From the NCBI RefSeq assembly GCF_014084105.1, contig NZ_CP048289.1, positions 8,131,922 through 8,195,921 on the forward strand: a stretch of DNA of 64,000 nucleotides, in the 5' to 3' direction. This DNA comes from Streptacidiphilus sp. P02-A3a. GTDB taxonomy: Bacteria; Actinomycetota; Actinomycetes; Streptomycetales; Streptomycetaceae. The notes under the pieces are model-generated. The model saw nothing but the letters and a program-made list of their open reading frames with translations, was not told the origin of the DNA and made no database searches. Numbering within the stretch: the stretch's first letter is position 1; the number at the start of each line of letters is the position of its first letter. This document shows positions 25,167-34,719 of the stretch, piece after piece. The position numbers and the translations under genes are program-made.

Positions 25167-26338
25167 GCTACCCGCAGCGGGGGGCGGAGCCGGAGCAGGC
25201 CGCCGAACGCCCCCGAGGACCGGTGGCCAGGCTGGCCGGGCGGATCTGGGCGGACCTGCGCCCGCTCGATCCAATGCGCTCGATCAAGGCCAAGCTGGCC
25301 GTGCTGGTGCTCACCTCGGTGTGCATATCCACGCTGATGGTGGTCATGGCGCTGAACTCGGACACCCAGATCCGGCTGGTGATGATCTTCTCGGTGGTCG
25401 CCTCGCTGCTGATCACCCAGCTGCTGGCGCACGGCATGACCGCGCCGCTGCGGGAGATGACCACCGCCGCCCAGGCCATGGCCGCCGGGGACTACAGCCG
25501 CCAGATCCAGGCCACCTCCCGGGACGAGGTGGGCGAGCTGGCCACCGCCTTCAACACCATGGCCGCCGACCTGGAGGCGGCCGACCGGCAGCGCCGGGAG
25601 CTGGTCGCCAACGTCTCGCACGAGCTGCGGACGCCGATCGCGGCGCTGCGCGCGGTACTGGAGAACGTGGTGGACGGGGTGGTCCGCCCGGAGCCGGCCA
25701 CCATGGCCGCCGCACTGGAGCAGACCGAGCGGCTGGGCCGCCTGGTCGCCCACCTGCTCGACCTGTCCAAGATCGCGGACGGGGTCGGCTCGCTGGACGT
25801 GCGCTCGTTCGAGGTCGAGCCCTTCCTGACCGGGGTGCTGCGCGGGCTGACCGTGGACGGCTCCACCTCCGGCGGGGCCAGCCGCCGCCGTCACGACGTC
25901 ACCCTGGAGCTGGACGTCTCCCCCGGGCTGACCGCCGTCGCCGATCCGGAGCGGCTGCACCAGGTGGTGGCCAACCTGGTCGACAACTCCTGTCGGCACA
26001 GCCCGGTGGACGGCACGGTGACCGTCCGGGCCCGGGCCGACGCGGCGGCGCCGCGCGGGCAGTCCGGGCTGCTGCTGGAGGTGGCCGACCAGGGGCCGGG
26101 GATCCGGCCCGAGGACCGGCACCGGGTGTTCGAACGCTTCAGCCGGGGCAGCGGCCCGACCGCTCAGGGCCCGGGCAGCGACGGCGGTACCGGCCTGGGC
26201 CTGGCCATCGCCCGCTGGGCGGTCGACCTGCACGGCGGCTCGATCGCGGTGGCCGACTCCACCCAGGGCTGCCTGATCCGGATCACCCTCCCGGGGCCCC
26301 GCCCGGCTCCCGCGCCGACCCGGCTCCGCTCGCTCTGA
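25163..26338 (+). CDS. Sensor histidine kinase partner of the response regulator
   Basis: A 391-residue kinase. Two membrane helices near residues 45-90 leave almost no extracytoplasmic loop, so signals are probably sensed in or near the membrane. A HAMP domain (PLREMTTAAQAMAAGDYSRQI) leads to HisKA with the phospho-His in VANVSHELRTPIAALR, then HATPase motifs VVANLVDNSCRHS (N box), DQGPGIRPED (G1) and GGTGLGLAIARW (G2). It starts with GTG inside the stop of the regulator gene. An 11-bp tandem repeat begins 11 bp after its stop. Confidence 0.95.
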   Translation: MSYPQRGAEPEQAAERPRGPVARLAGRIWADLRPLDPMRSIKAKLAVLVLTSVCISTLMVVMALNSDTQIRLVMIFSVVASLLITQLLAHGMTAPLREMTTAAQAMAAGDYSRQIQATSRDEVGELATAFNTMAADLEAADRQRRELVANVSHELRTPIAALRAVLENVVDGVVRPEPATMAAALEQTERLGRLVAHLLDLSKIADGVGSLDVRSFEVEPFLTGVLRGLTVDGSTSGGASRRRHDVTLELDVSPGLTAVADPERLHQVVANLVDNSCRHSPVDGTVTVRARADAAAPRGQSGLLLEVADQGPGIRPEDRHRVFERFSRGSGPTAQGPGSDGGTGLGLAIARWAVDLHGGSIAVADSTQGCLIRITLPGPRPAPAPTRLRSL

Positions 26339-26712
26339 GCGGTGCCCGCGAACGGGTCGAGCACGGGTCGGGAACGGGTCGGGAACGGGTCGGGAACCGG
26401 ACTCGCGCTCACTCGTCTGGCCTGATCAGGACGGTTTGCGACAAAACCGGGACAATCGCGGCTGGGCGGGCGCCGACGGGGGAGAATCAGCGGGCCCTGC
26501 CCCAATTTGTCATACTTTTTTGAACGAACAGCCAATCGTTATCCCCCATCACGACCGATCCCTAACATCGATTTCGCGCCATTCTGGACGCGCTCCATGT
26601 GATCTGGGCGACGACCAGGGGGCGGGACCTGCGCGGACAGGCGTCAGGGGCGTAGCCTTGGCATCCGCTGTCCACCATATTCATAAGGAAGCGGAAGAGG
26701 GCGGTTGCCGCC
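26339..26712. other. Gap upstream of kgd containing a minisatellite
   Basis: The first part holds the 11-bp repeat array (26349-26400). The remainder includes an AT-rich stretch around 26505-26570, unusual for this genome, probably the kgd promoter region. No ORF with coding bias is visible. Confidence 0.6.
26349..26400. repeat. 11-bp tandem repeat after the sensor-kinase stop codon
   Basis: About 4.7 copies with consensus GGAACGGGTCG: variant copies at 26349-26359 and 26360-26370, perfect copies at 26371-26381 and 26382-26392, and a partial at 26393-26400. The array starts 11 bp after the TGA at 26336-26338. Confidence 0.92.
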
Positions 26713-29700
26713 GTGTCGCCACAGTCCCCCCATACCTCGACCAGCTCGACTGCCACGGACCCCGGTCCCGGTGCCGACCCGTCCGCCGGGTTCGGCCCCA
26801 ACGAGTGGCTAGTCGACGAGATCTACCAGCAGTACCTCCAGGACCCGAACTCCGTCGACCGGGCCTGGTGGGACTTCTTCGCCGACTACCAAGCGGGTGC
26901 CACCGCCGGAGCCGAGGTGACGACGACCCCCAACGGCGCCGCCGGCTCCTCGGCACCGGCAGCGTCCCCCGCCGCCGCGAAGGCTCCCGTCGCTCCGCCG
27001 CCCGCCGCGCCGGCCCCCGCCGCGGCGCCGTCCCCGGCAGCCGTTCCGGCCGCCGCCGACGCCCCGGCCAGTGCCCCCGCAACCGCGCCCGCGCCGGTCC
27101 ACGTGACCGCGAAGCCTCCGGCTCCGCCCGCTCCGTCGACCCGCCGCCCGCCTTCCACTCCGGCCGAGCTGGCCGATGCCCCTAAGGACAGCAAAACCGT
27201 GACGTCCCCTGTCGCCCCCACCGGTCCCGAGCTGATCGCCCTCAAGGGCCCGTCCGCCCGGATCGTCGCGAACATGGACGCCTCGCTCACCATGCCGACC
27301 GCGACCAGCGTGCGCGCCATCCCGGCGAAGCTGCTGATCGACAACCGCATCGTGATCAACAACCACCTCAAGCGGGCCCGTGGCGGCAAGGTCTCCTTCA
27401 CCCACATCATCGGCTACGCCATGGTGCAGGCGATCAAGGCGATGCCGGCCATGAACCAGGGCTTCCAGGAGAAGGACGGCAAGCCGTTCCTGGTCAAGCC
27501 CGAGCACGTGAACCTCGGCCTGGCGATCGACCTGACCAAGCCCAACGGCGACCGGCAGCTGGTCGTGGCCGCCATCAAGAAGGCCGAGACGCTGGACTTC
27601 TTCGGCTTCTGGCAGGCCTACGAGGACATCGTCCGCCGGGCCCGGCAGAACAAGCTGACGGTGGACGACTTCTCCGGCGTCACCGCCTCGCTGACCAACC
27701 CCGGCGGCATCGGCACCGTGCACTCCGTGCCCCGGCTGATGCCCGGTCAGGGCACCATCCTCGGCGTCGGCTCGATGGAGTACCCGGCCGAGTTCCAGGG
27801 CTCCTCGCAGGAGACCCTGTCCCGGCTCGGCGTCTCCAAGGTGATGACGCTGACCTCGACCTACGACCACCGGGTGATCCAGGGCGCGCAGTCCGGCGAG
27901 TTCCTGCGCACCATGCACCAGCTGCTGCTGGGCGAGGCCGGGTTCTACGACAAGATCTTCGAGTCGCTGCGGATCCCGTACGAGCCGGTCCGCTGGGCCA
28001 CCGACGTGGACAACAGCCACGACAACGAGGTCAACAAGACCGCCCGGGTGATGGAGCTGATCCACTCCTACCGGGTGCGCGGCCACCTCATGGCCGACAC
28101 CGACCCGCTGGAGTACAAGCAGCGCAAGCACCCCGACCTCGACGTCCAGGCGCACGACCTGACGCTGTGGGACCTGGAGCGGGAGTTCGCCGTCGGCGGC
28201 TTCGCCGGCAAGGCGATGATGAAGCTGCGCGACATCCTCGGCGTGCTGCGCGACTCCTACTGCCGCACCATCGGCATCGAGTACATGCACATCCAGGACC
28301 CGAAGCAGCGCCGCTGGATCCAGGCCCGGGTGGAGCGCGGCAACGACAAGCCCGAGCGCGAGGAGCAGCTGCGCATCCTGCGCCGGCTCAACGCCGCCGA
28401 GGCGTTCGAGACCTTCCTGCAGACCAAGTACGTCGGCCAGAAGCGCTTCTCGCTGGAGGGCGGCGAGTCCGTCATCCCGCTGCTGGACGCGGTGCTCGAC
28501 GCCGCCGCCGAGTCGCGGCTCGACGAGGCCGTCGTCGGCATGGCCCACCGCGGCCGGCTGAACGTGCTGGCGAACATCATCGGCAAGTCGTACGCGCAGA
28601 TCTTCCGCGAGTTCCAGGGCAACCTGGACCCGAAGTCGATGCACGGCTCCGGTGACGTCAAGTACCACCTGGGCTCCGAGGGCACCTTCACCGGCCTGAA
28701 CGGCGAGACCATCAAGGTCGCGCTGGCCGCGAACCCCTCGCACCTGGAGGCGGTCGACCCGGTGGTCGAGGGCATCGTCCGGGCCAGGCAGGACATCCTG
28801 GACAAGGCCGGCGACTCCTTCGACGTGCTGGCGATCCAGGTCCACGGCGACGCGGCCTTCGCCGGCCAGGGCGTGGTCGCGGAGACGCTGAACATGTCGC
28901 AGCTGCGCGGCTACCGCACCGGCGGCACGGTGCACCTGGTGATCAACAACCAGGTCGGCTTCACCGCCGCCCCGGCCGCCTCGCGCTCATCCACGTACTG
29001 CACCGACGTGGCGCGCATGATCGAGGCCCCGATCTTCCACGTGAACGGCGACGACCCGGAGGCCGTGGTCCGCGTCGGCCGGCTGGCCTTCGAGTTCCGC
29101 CAGGCGTTCAACAAGGACGTCGTGATCGACCTCATCTGCTACCGCCGCCGGGGCCACAACGAGGGCGACAACCCCTCGTTCACCCAGCCGCTGATGTACG
29201 ACCTGATCGACAAGAAGCGCTCGGTGCGCAAGCTCTACACCGAGGGCCTGATCGGTCGCGGCGACATCACCCTGGAAGAGGCCGAGCAGGCGCTCAAGGA
29301 CTACCAGGACCAGCTGGAGAAGGTCTTCGCGGAGGTCCACGAGGCCGACACCACCCCGGCCCCGGCGACCACCGAGCGGCCCCGCGCCGAGTTCCCGGTG
29401 ACCCTGAACACCGCCATCTCCCAGGAGATGGTGAAGCGGATCGCCGAGTCCCAGGTCGCGCTGCCCGAGTGGTTCACCGTGCACCCGCGGCTGCTGCCGC
29501 AGCTCCAGCGCCGCTCGCTGATGGTCGAGGACGGCACCATCGACTGGGGCATGGGCGAGACCCTGGCCATCGGCTCGCTGCTGATGGAGGGCCACCCGGT
29601 CCGGCTCGCCGGACAGGACTCCCGCCGCGGCACCTTCGGCACCCGGCACGCGGTGCTGGTCGACCGGGAGACCGGCGAGGACTACACCCCGCTGCTCTAC

Positions 29701-30585
29701 CTGACCGAGGACCAGGCCCGCTACACCGTCTACGACTCGCTGCTCAGCGAGTACGCGGCGATGGGCTTCGAGTACGGCTACTCGCTGGCCCGCCCGAACG
29801 CCCTGGTGGCGTGGGAGGCCCAGTTCGGTGACTTCACCAACGGCGCCTCCACCATCGTGGACGAGTTCATCACCTCGGCCGAGATGAAGTGGGGCCAGAC
29901 CTCGGGCGTCACGCTGCTGCTGCCGCACGGCTACGAGGGCCAGGGACCGGACCACTCCTCCGCCCGCATCGAGCGCTACCTGCAGATGTGCGCGGACAAG
30001 AACATGACGGTGGCCATGCCCACGCTCCCGTCGAACTACTTCCACCTGCTGCGGTGGCAGGTGCACAACCCGCACCACAAGCCGCTGATCGTGTTCACCC
30101 CGAAGTCGATGCTGCGGCTGAAGGCGAACAACTCCCGGATCGAGGAGTTCACCAACGGCGGCTTCCGCCCGGTGATCGGCGACTCCACGGTCGACCCGGC
30201 GGCGGTCCGCAAGGTGGTGATCACCTCCGGCAAGTTCTACTACGACCTGGAGGCGGCCCGCACCGAGCGCGGCATCACCGACACCGCGATCGTCCGGGTC
30301 GAGCGGCTGTACCCGCTGCCCATCGCCGAGCTCCAGGAGGAGCTCCAGCGCTACGGCAACGACGTGCAGTACGTCTGGGCCCAGGAGGAGCCCTCCAACC
30401 AGGGCGCGTGGCCGTTCATCGCGCTGAACCTGGTGGACCACCTGGACGTGGTCGTCGGCCGCAACGCCAACGGCTCCCGGCTGCGCCGCGTCGCCCGCCC
30501 GGCCTCCTCCGCCCCGGCGGTCGGCTCGGCCAAGCGCCACGCGGTCGAGCAGGCCCAGCTGGTCGAGGACGTCTTCTCGATCTGA
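26713..30585 (+). CDS. kgd: Multifunctional 2-oxoglutarate decarboxylase/dehydrogenase (E1 with E2-like domain)
   Basis: A 1290-residue TCA-cycle enzyme of the actinobacterial KGD/OdhA type, combining thiamine-dependent 2-oxoglutarate decarboxylase with a succinyltransferase domain. The N-terminal NEWLVDEIYQQYLQDP segment, an Ala/Pro-rich linker (about 60-155), an acyltransferase domain with active-site His in STYDHRVIQGAQSGEF, and the E1 part with MAHRGRLNVLAN, HGDAAFAGQGVV (thiamine-diphosphate motif) and GHNEGDNPSFTQP are visible. The start is GTG 26713. It lacks a lipoyl domain, as usual, and needs the pyruvate dehydrogenase complex proteins in trans. A terminator follows. Confidence 0.96.
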   Translation: MSPQSPHTSTSSTATDPGPGADPSAGFGPNEWLVDEIYQQYLQDPNSVDRAWWDFFADYQAGATAGAEVTTTPNGAAGSSAPAASPAAAKAPVAPPPAAPAPAAAPSPAAVPAAADAPASAPATAPAPVHVTAKPPAPPAPSTRRPPSTPAELADAPKDSKTVTSPVAPTGPELIALKGPSARIVANMDASLTMPTATSVRAIPAKLLIDNRIVINNHLKRARGGKVSFTHIIGYAMVQAIKAMPAMNQGFQEKDGKPFLVKPEHVNLGLAIDLTKPNGDRQLVVAAIKKAETLDFFGFWQAYEDIVRRARQNKLTVDDFSGVTASLTNPGGIGTVHSVPRLMPGQGTILGVGSMEYPAEFQGSSQETLSRLGVSKVMTLTSTYDHRVIQGAQSGEFLRTMHQLLLGEAGFYDKIFESLRIPYEPVRWATDVDNSHDNEVNKTARVMELIHSYRVRGHLMADTDPLEYKQRKHPDLDVQAHDLTLWDLEREFAVGGFAGKAMMKLRDILGVLRDSYCRTIGIEYMHIQDPKQRRWIQARVERGNDKPEREEQLRILRRLNAAEAFETFLQTKYVGQKRFSLEGGESVIPLLDAVLDAAAESRLDEAVVGMAHRGRLNVLANIIGKSYAQIFREFQGNLDPKSMHGSGDVKYHLGSEGTFTGLNGETIKVALAANPSHLEAVDPVVEGIVRARQDILDKAGDSFDVLAIQVHGDAAFAGQGVVAETLNMSQLRGYRTGGTVHLVINNQVGFTAAPAASRSSTYCTDVARMIEAPIFHVNGDDPEAVVRVGRLAFEFRQAFNKDVVIDLICYRRRGHNEGDNPSFTQPLMYDLIDKKRSVRKLYTEGLIGRGDITLEEAEQALKDYQDQLEKVFAEVHEADTTPAPATTERPRAEFPVTLNTAISQEMVKRIAESQVALPEWFTVHPRLLPQLQRRSLMVEDGTIDWGMGETLAIGSLLMEGHPVRLAGQDSRRGTFGTRHAVLVDRETGEDYTPLLYLTEDQARYTVYDSLLSEYAAMGFEYGYSLARPNALVAWEAQFGDFTNGASTIVDEFITSAEMKWGQTSGVTLLLPHGYEGQGPDHSSARIERYLQMCADKNMTVAMPTLPSNYFHLLRWQVHNPHHKPLIVFTPKSMLRLKANNSRIEEFTNGGFRPVIGDSTVDPAAVRKVVITSGKFYYDLEAARTERGITDTAIVRVERLYPLPIAELQEELQRYGNDVQYVWAQEEPSNQGAWPFIALNLVDHLDVVVGRNANGSRLRRVARPASSAPAVGSAKRHAVEQAQLVEDVFSI

Positions 30586-30606
30586 CGCCCGCCGCGAAAC
30601 ACCCCC

Positions 30607-30642
30607 AGCGGGGCCGGTCCTCACCCGAGGCCCGGCCCCGCT
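30607..30642 (+). terminator. Terminator after kgd
   Basis: An 11-bp perfect stem (AGCGGGGCCGG at 30607-30617 with 30632-30642) encloses a smaller CCT/AGG stem. It begins 22 bp after the kgd stop and 35 bp before the end of the convergent vapC-like gene. Confidence 0.75.
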
Positions 30643-30676
30643 GCCTTGTCGAACGCGGTGCGGCCTGCGGGTTCCG

Positions 30677-31087
30677 TCAGAGTTCCCCGGGAGTGGCGGC
30701 GATCACTCCGGGCAGGCCGGCGAAGGCGGCGGCGTTGTCGGTGGTGACCAGGGTGCGACCGGTGGCGGCGGCGGTAGCGGCAATGATCAGGTCGAAGGCC
30801 CCGCGAGGGGAGCCGTTCCGGCGGGTCCATACCAGCAGCTCAGCATGGTTGAGGGAGACCGAGTCCGTGTAGTGCAGCAGGTCGAAGGTCGCTACGGCGC
30901 GCGCCACGGCAGCGTCTCGAACCGGCCGCCGGGACTCGTCGGCCAGCAGCGCACCCACACGCAGTTCAGTGAGCGTGACCGCGGCCAGTGCGACGTCGTC
31001 GCCCGGGGTGATGAAGTCCCCCGGCTTCAGCCTGCCGCGCTCGAAGGCGATCAGTACGCACGTGTCGAGGATCAGCCTTCGGCCCAT
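30677..31087 (-). CDS. vapC: PIN-domain ribonuclease toxin (VapC-like)
   Basis: A 136-residue PIN-domain protein. Acidic metal-binding residues are visible in LILDTCVLIAFERG (Asp), LTELRVGAL (Glu), FDLIIAATAAATG (Asp) and LVTTDNAAAF (Asp), the four-acid set of VapC RNases. Expected action is cleavage of RNA, often tRNA, when not bound by the antitoxin. Its start lies 16 nt inside the upstream antitoxin frame, so the pair is translationally coupled. Confidence 0.9.
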   Translation of the reverse strand: MGRRLILDTCVLIAFERGRLKPGDFITPGDDVALAAVTLTELRVGALLADESRRPVRDAAVARAVATFDLLHYTDSVSLNHAELLVWTRRNGSPRGAFDLIIAATAAATGRTLVTTDNAAAFAGLPGVIAATPGEL

Positions 31088-31332
31088 GGGTCCCGCGCCT
31101 CCCCGGGGGCATTCAGCTCGCGGTGCACGGATTCCAGGGCGTCGGCGAACTCCGGATCGGGTACAGCCGCCGAGTAGGCGTCGAGGATCGCGGCGCCGTT
31201 CGCGCGGACGGGCGGGCTGATGGTGGCGACCAACTCCCCGCCCCGGGTGATGTTGATGGTCTCGCCCTGGGAGGCCAGATCGAGCACAGCCGAGAAGCTG
31301 CGACCGACCTCCGTGGCAGTCATCGTTATCAT
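31072..31332 (-). CDS. Phd/YefM-type antitoxin partnering the PIN toxin
   Basis: A protein of about 86 residues beginning MITMTATEVGRSFSAVLDLASQGETINITRG (given in part: the Phd/YefM DNA-binding fold) with an acidic C-terminus that would wrap the toxin. These proteins neutralise the toxin and repress their own operon. ATG 31332 or 31323 are both possible; no clear ribosome site is seen, so the message may be nearly leaderless. A longer frame to 31467 is not credible. Confidence 0.85.
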   Translation of the reverse strand: MITMTATEVGRSFSAVLDLASQGETINITRGGELVATISPPVRANGAAILDAYSAAVPDPEFADALESVHRELNAPGEARDPWAEG

Positions 31333-31469
31333 GGAATCAGGGTATCTGCGAGTCTGAGAGAACGCGAACCATGCAGCATCCGAATTCGCAGATCTGATCA
31401 CACTGCGGTGCGCGTACGCTTCGCGGGAGCCACCGTCACCCCCGTCACATCCGTCACAGGAGACCACAG

Positions 31470-31649
31470 ATGTACTTCACCGACCGAGGGATCGAGGAGC
31501 TGCGGAGCCGTCGCGGCGAGGAGGAGGTCAGCTTCGACTGGCTGGCCGACCGGCTGCGGGAGTTCGTCGACCTGAACCCGGAGTTCGAGGTTCCGGTGGA
31601 GCGGCTGGCCACCTGGCTGGCGCGGCTGGACGAGGACGAGGACGAGTAG
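31470..31649 (+). CDS. Small acidic protein, DUF6104-like
   Basis: A 59-residue protein, MYFTDRGIEELRSRRGEEEV..., ending in an Asp/Glu run. It matches in size and beginning the small streptomycete DUF6104 proteins of unknown function. CAGGAGACC lies just upstream of ATG 31470 and coding bias is strong. It is a single gene facing away from the toxin-antitoxin pair. Confidence 0.85.
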   Translation: MYFTDRGIEELRSRRGEEEVSFDWLADRLREFVDLNPEFEVPVERLATWLARLDEDEDE

Positions 31650-31671
31650 CCCCGGAACAGCTCGCGAGGGC

Positions 31672-31728
31672 TTGACTTCCCAGGGACGCGATATATCGTG
31701 AATAGCAGCAGACGCGATACATAACGTG
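31672..31728 (+). promoter_or_regulatory. Promoter and PadR-type operator of the DUF4097/padR operon
   Basis: A -35 TTGACT (31672-31677) is followed at 16 bp by TATCGT (31694-31699). The 10-bp palindrome CGATATATCG (31689-31698) covers the -10, and ACGCGATA recurs at 31686-31693 and 31712-31719. AT-rich ATAT-centred palindromes are typical PadR sites, so autorepression by the PadR protein encoded downstream is likely. Confidence 0.65.
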
Positions 31729-31753
31729 TCCACCCACCCACGGGGAGTCCGAC

Positions 31754-32656
31754 ATGTCCGAATGGTCCATCGACGCACCGCGTACCCTCACCATCGAGCA
31801 GCCCGTGGACCGGCTGCGGGTCCGCACCCTGGCCGGGGCGGTCAACGTCGTCGCCGTCGACGGACCGACCCGGCTGGAGGTCACCGAACTCGACGGCCCG
31901 CCACTCCAGGTCACCCTGGAGGGCGGTGAACTCACCGTCACCTACGACGACCTGCCGTGGAAGGACTTCAACTGGAAGGACCTCCCGGCCGCCATCAACC
32001 GCTGGCGGACCAAGCGCCGGGCGGTGGTCTCGCTCGCGGTCGCCCCCGGGACCAGGATCGAGCTCGGCTCCGCCAGCTCCGACTCGGTCGTCTCCGGGAC
32101 GACCGGCCCGGTCACCGTGCACACCGCCAGCGGAGCGATCACCCTGGTCCGGCTGGCCGGACCGGTCGAGGCCAACGCGGTCAGCGGCAACGTCCAGGCG
32201 CAGTCGGTCTCCGGCGACCTCAAGGTCAGCACCGTCTCCGGTGAGCTGACCGTGTTCGAGGGCACCAGCGGCAAGCTGAAGGCCAACTCGATCAGCGGCT
32301 CGATGACCCTCGACCTCGCCCACGACCACGCCACCGACGTCAGCCTCAACAGCGTCTCGGGTGAGGTCGCGGTCCGGCTGCCGGCCCCCGCCGACGCCCA
32401 GGTGCAGGCCAACACCACCAGCGGCGACGTCTCCAACGCCTTCGACCAGTTGCGGGTCGGCGGCACCTGGGGAGCCAAGAAGATCACCGGCACCCTCGGC
32501 AAGGGCACCGGCACCCTGAAGATCACCACCATTTCCGGCGCGGTGGCCCTGCTGCGCCGCCCGGCGACCGAGGACGACGCGCCCGCCGACGGCCCCCGCG
32601 CCATCGGCTTCGCCAAGTCCGACGCCCGGCTCGAAGACCCGAAGGACCAGGCATGA
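31754..32656 (+). CDS. DUF4097 beta-strand repeat protein
   Basis: A 300-residue cytosolic protein made of repeated short beta strands such as VTVHTASGAITLVRLAGPVEAN and VQAQSVSGDLKVSTVSGELTV, the parallel beta-helix-like pattern of DUF4097. No catalytic site is evident; such proteins may act as adhesin-like scaffolds or envelope-stress sensors. GGGGAG precedes ATG 31754. Its stop overlaps the padR start by 4 nt (ATGA), so the two are co-regulated. Confidence 0.88.
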   Translation: MSEWSIDAPRTLTIEQPVDRLRVRTLAGAVNVVAVDGPTRLEVTELDGPPLQVTLEGGELTVTYDDLPWKDFNWKDLPAAINRWRTKRRAVVSLAVAPGTRIELGSASSDSVVSGTTGPVTVHTASGAITLVRLAGPVEANAVSGNVQAQSVSGDLKVSTVSGELTVFEGTSGKLKANSISGSMTLDLAHDHATDVSLNSVSGEVAVRLPAPADAQVQANTTSGDVSNAFDQLRVGGTWGAKKITGTLGKGTGTLKITTISGAVALLRRPATEDDAPADGPRAIGFAKSDARLEDPKDQA

Positions 32657-33684
32657 GCCCCGTATTCGCGCACGGCCGACTGCGGCTGTACCTGCTGAAG
32701 CTGCTGGACGAGGCGCCGCGCCACGGCTACGAGGTGATCCGGCTGCTGGAGGAGCGCTTCCACGGCCTGTACGCCCCCTCCGCCGGAACGGTCTACCCGC
32801 GCCTGGCCAAGCTGGAGCAGGAGGGGCTGGTCTCGCACACCGTCGAGGGCGGCCGCAAGGTCTACCGGATCACCGACGCCGGACGCGCCGAACTGGCGTC
32901 CCGGGCACCGGAGATCGACGCCCTGGAGGCCGAGATCCGGGACTCCGTCGCGCAGTTGGCGAACCAGATCCGCGAGGACGTCCGCGACTCGGCGCAGGAC
33001 CTGCGCGAGGAGATGCGGCGCGCCGCCAAGGAGTCCCGGCGGCGGGGCAGCGGCTGGAGCGCGGACCACACCTGGGCCGGTGACGGGCCCTGGCCCGGCA
33101 TGGACAAGGAGACCTGGCAGCGCACCAAGGAGGAGTGGCGCCAGGCCAAGGAGCAGGCCAAGGAGCAGACCCGGCAGGCCAAGGAGCAGGCGCGCAGCGC
33201 CCGCGAGGAGGCCCGGGCCGCGCGCGAGCAGACCCGCGCGGTGCGCGACCAGCTCCGGGCCGAGGCGCACCGGGTGGGCGAGCAGATGCGCGCCCACGCC
33301 AAGACCGGGGACTGGCCGACCGGGCTGGCCGACGGCCTGGCCGAACTGACCCGGACCCTGAGCGGTCTGGCCGACCCGACCCGCTGGAACCCGCCGACCG
33401 GCACCGGGCCCGGCCCGGTCACCGCCGAGCGGGTCGACCTGGACAAGGACGCCCCGGGCCCGGAGGACGCCGCCGAAGGGTCGCCGCAGGACGCTCCCCC
33501 GGCCGACCTGCCGGGCTGGACCGAGACCGACCCGTCGGGCCAGCCGCTGCGCGAACTGACCGGGCTGCTCGACCGGTTCCGGGACGAGGTCCGCGACGAG
33601 GCCAGGGACCAGGGCTTCACCGCCCACGACCTGTCCCGCGCCCGCGCCGTCCTGGCCGAGGCCGCCCGCCGCCTGCGCGGCTGA
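32653..33684 (+). CDS. PadR-family regulator with long coiled-coil C-terminus
   Basis: A 343-residue regulator. The N-terminal winged helix (about 1-90, RLYLLKLLDEAPRHGYEVIRLLEERF) is classic PadR. The C-terminal part is unusually long: residues about 155-225 form a charged, Ala/Glu/Arg/Lys-rich coiled coil (KEQAKEQTRQAKEQARSARE), followed by a Pro/Asp linker and a final helix. Canonical PadR proteins have about 110-180 residues, so the extension may mediate oligomerisation or partner binding. It probably represses its own operon through the ATAT palindrome. Confidence 0.9.
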   Translation: MSPVFAHGRLRLYLLKLLDEAPRHGYEVIRLLEERFHGLYAPSAGTVYPRLAKLEQEGLVSHTVEGGRKVYRITDAGRAELASRAPEIDALEAEIRDSVAQLANQIREDVRDSAQDLREEMRRAAKESRRRGSGWSADHTWAGDGPWPGMDKETWQRTKEEWRQAKEQAKEQTRQAKEQARSAREEARAAREQTRAVRDQLRAEAHRVGEQMRAHAKTGDWPTGLADGLAELTRTLSGLADPTRWNPPTGTGPGPVTAERVDLDKDAPGPEDAAEGSPQDAPPADLPGWTETDPSGQPLRELTGLLDRFRDEVRDEARDQGFTAHDLSRARAVLAEAARRLRG

Positions 33685-33759
33685 GCGGCCCCGCGCTCAC
33701 GGCTCAGCCGACAGCCGGTGCCGACGACCGCACGGCGGCACCGGCTGCCCGCTGCCCGC

Positions 33760-34719
33760 TCAGGGCGTGAGCACGACCTTGCCGAACAGGTCGCCCTCGG
33801 CCATCCGGGCGAAGCCCTCGCGGGCGTCGGCCAGCGGGAGCACGGTGTCGATCACCGGGCGGACGCCGGTGGTGGCGCAGAGCGAGAGCAGGCCCGCCAG
33901 CTCCTCCTTGGTGCCCATGGTCGAGCCGACCACCTTCAGCTCCAGGAAGAAGATCCGGGTCAGCTCGGCCGGCGGGTTGGGGCCGCTGGTGGCGCCGGAG
34001 ATGACGATGGTGCCGCCGGGGCGCAGCGACTTCACCGAGTGCGCCCAGGTGGCCGCGCCGACCGTCTCCATCACCGCGTCCACCCGCTCGGGCAGCCGCG
34101 CGCCGCTGCCGAAGACCGCGTCCGCGCCCAGCTCCAGCGCCCGGGCGCGCTTGGCCTCGTCCCGGCTGGTGGCCCACATCCGCAGTCCGGCGGCCTTGCC
34201 GAGGACGATCAGCGCGGTGGCGACGCCGCCGCCCGCGCCCTGGACCAGCACCGTGTCGCCGGGCCGGACGCCCGCGTTGGTGAACAGCATCCGGTACGCC
34301 GTGAGCCAGGCCGTGGGCAGGCAGGCGGCCTCCGCGAAGGACAGCCCGGCCGGCTTGGGCAGCAGGTTCCAGGTCGGCACGGCGACCTGCTGGGCGAAGG
34401 TGCCCTGGTAGCGCTCGGTCAGGATGGAGCGCGGCTCGTCCGGGCCGACGCCGTGGCCGGTCTGGCCGATGACCGAGTGCAGCACGACCTCGTTGCCGTC
34501 CTGGTCGATCCCGGCGGCGTCGCAGCCGAGGATCATCGGCAGTCTCTCGGCCGGGAGGCCGACCCCGCGCAGCGACCACAGGTCGTGGTGGTTCAGGCTG
34601 GCGGCCCTGACCGTGACGACGCTCCAGCCGGGGCGCGGCTCCGGCTCGGGGCGCTCGCCCAACTCAAGCCCGCTCAGCGGGTCGTCGGCGTTGATCCGGG
34701 CAGCGTAGGCAGCGAACAT
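33760..34719 (-). CDS. Zinc-independent MDR alcohol dehydrogenase/quinone oxidoreductase
   Basis: A 319-residue medium-chain dehydrogenase/reductase. A GroES-like domain (LNHHDLWSLRG, ILGCDAAGIDQDG) precedes a Rossmann domain with the glycine loop VQGAGGGVATALIVLG. Structural zinc cysteines are absent, so a quinone- or enone-reducing NADPH enzyme is more likely than a zinc alcohol dehydrogenase. It is convergent to padR. Substrate unknown. Confidence 0.88.
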   Translation of the reverse strand: MFAAYAARINADDPLSGLELGERPEPEPRPGWSVVTVRAASLNHHDLWSLRGVGLPAERLPMILGCDAAGIDQDGNEVVLHSVIGQTGHGVGPDEPRSILTERYQGTFAQQVAVPTWNLLPKPAGLSFAEAACLPTAWLTAYRMLFTNAGVRPGDTVLVQGAGGGVATALIVLGKAAGLRMWATSRDEAKRARALELGADAVFGSGARLPERVDAVMETVGAATWAHSVKSLRPGGTIVISGATSGPNPPAELTRIFFLELKVVGSTMGTKEELAGLLSLCATTGVRPVIDTVLPLADAREGFARMAEGDLFGKVVLTP

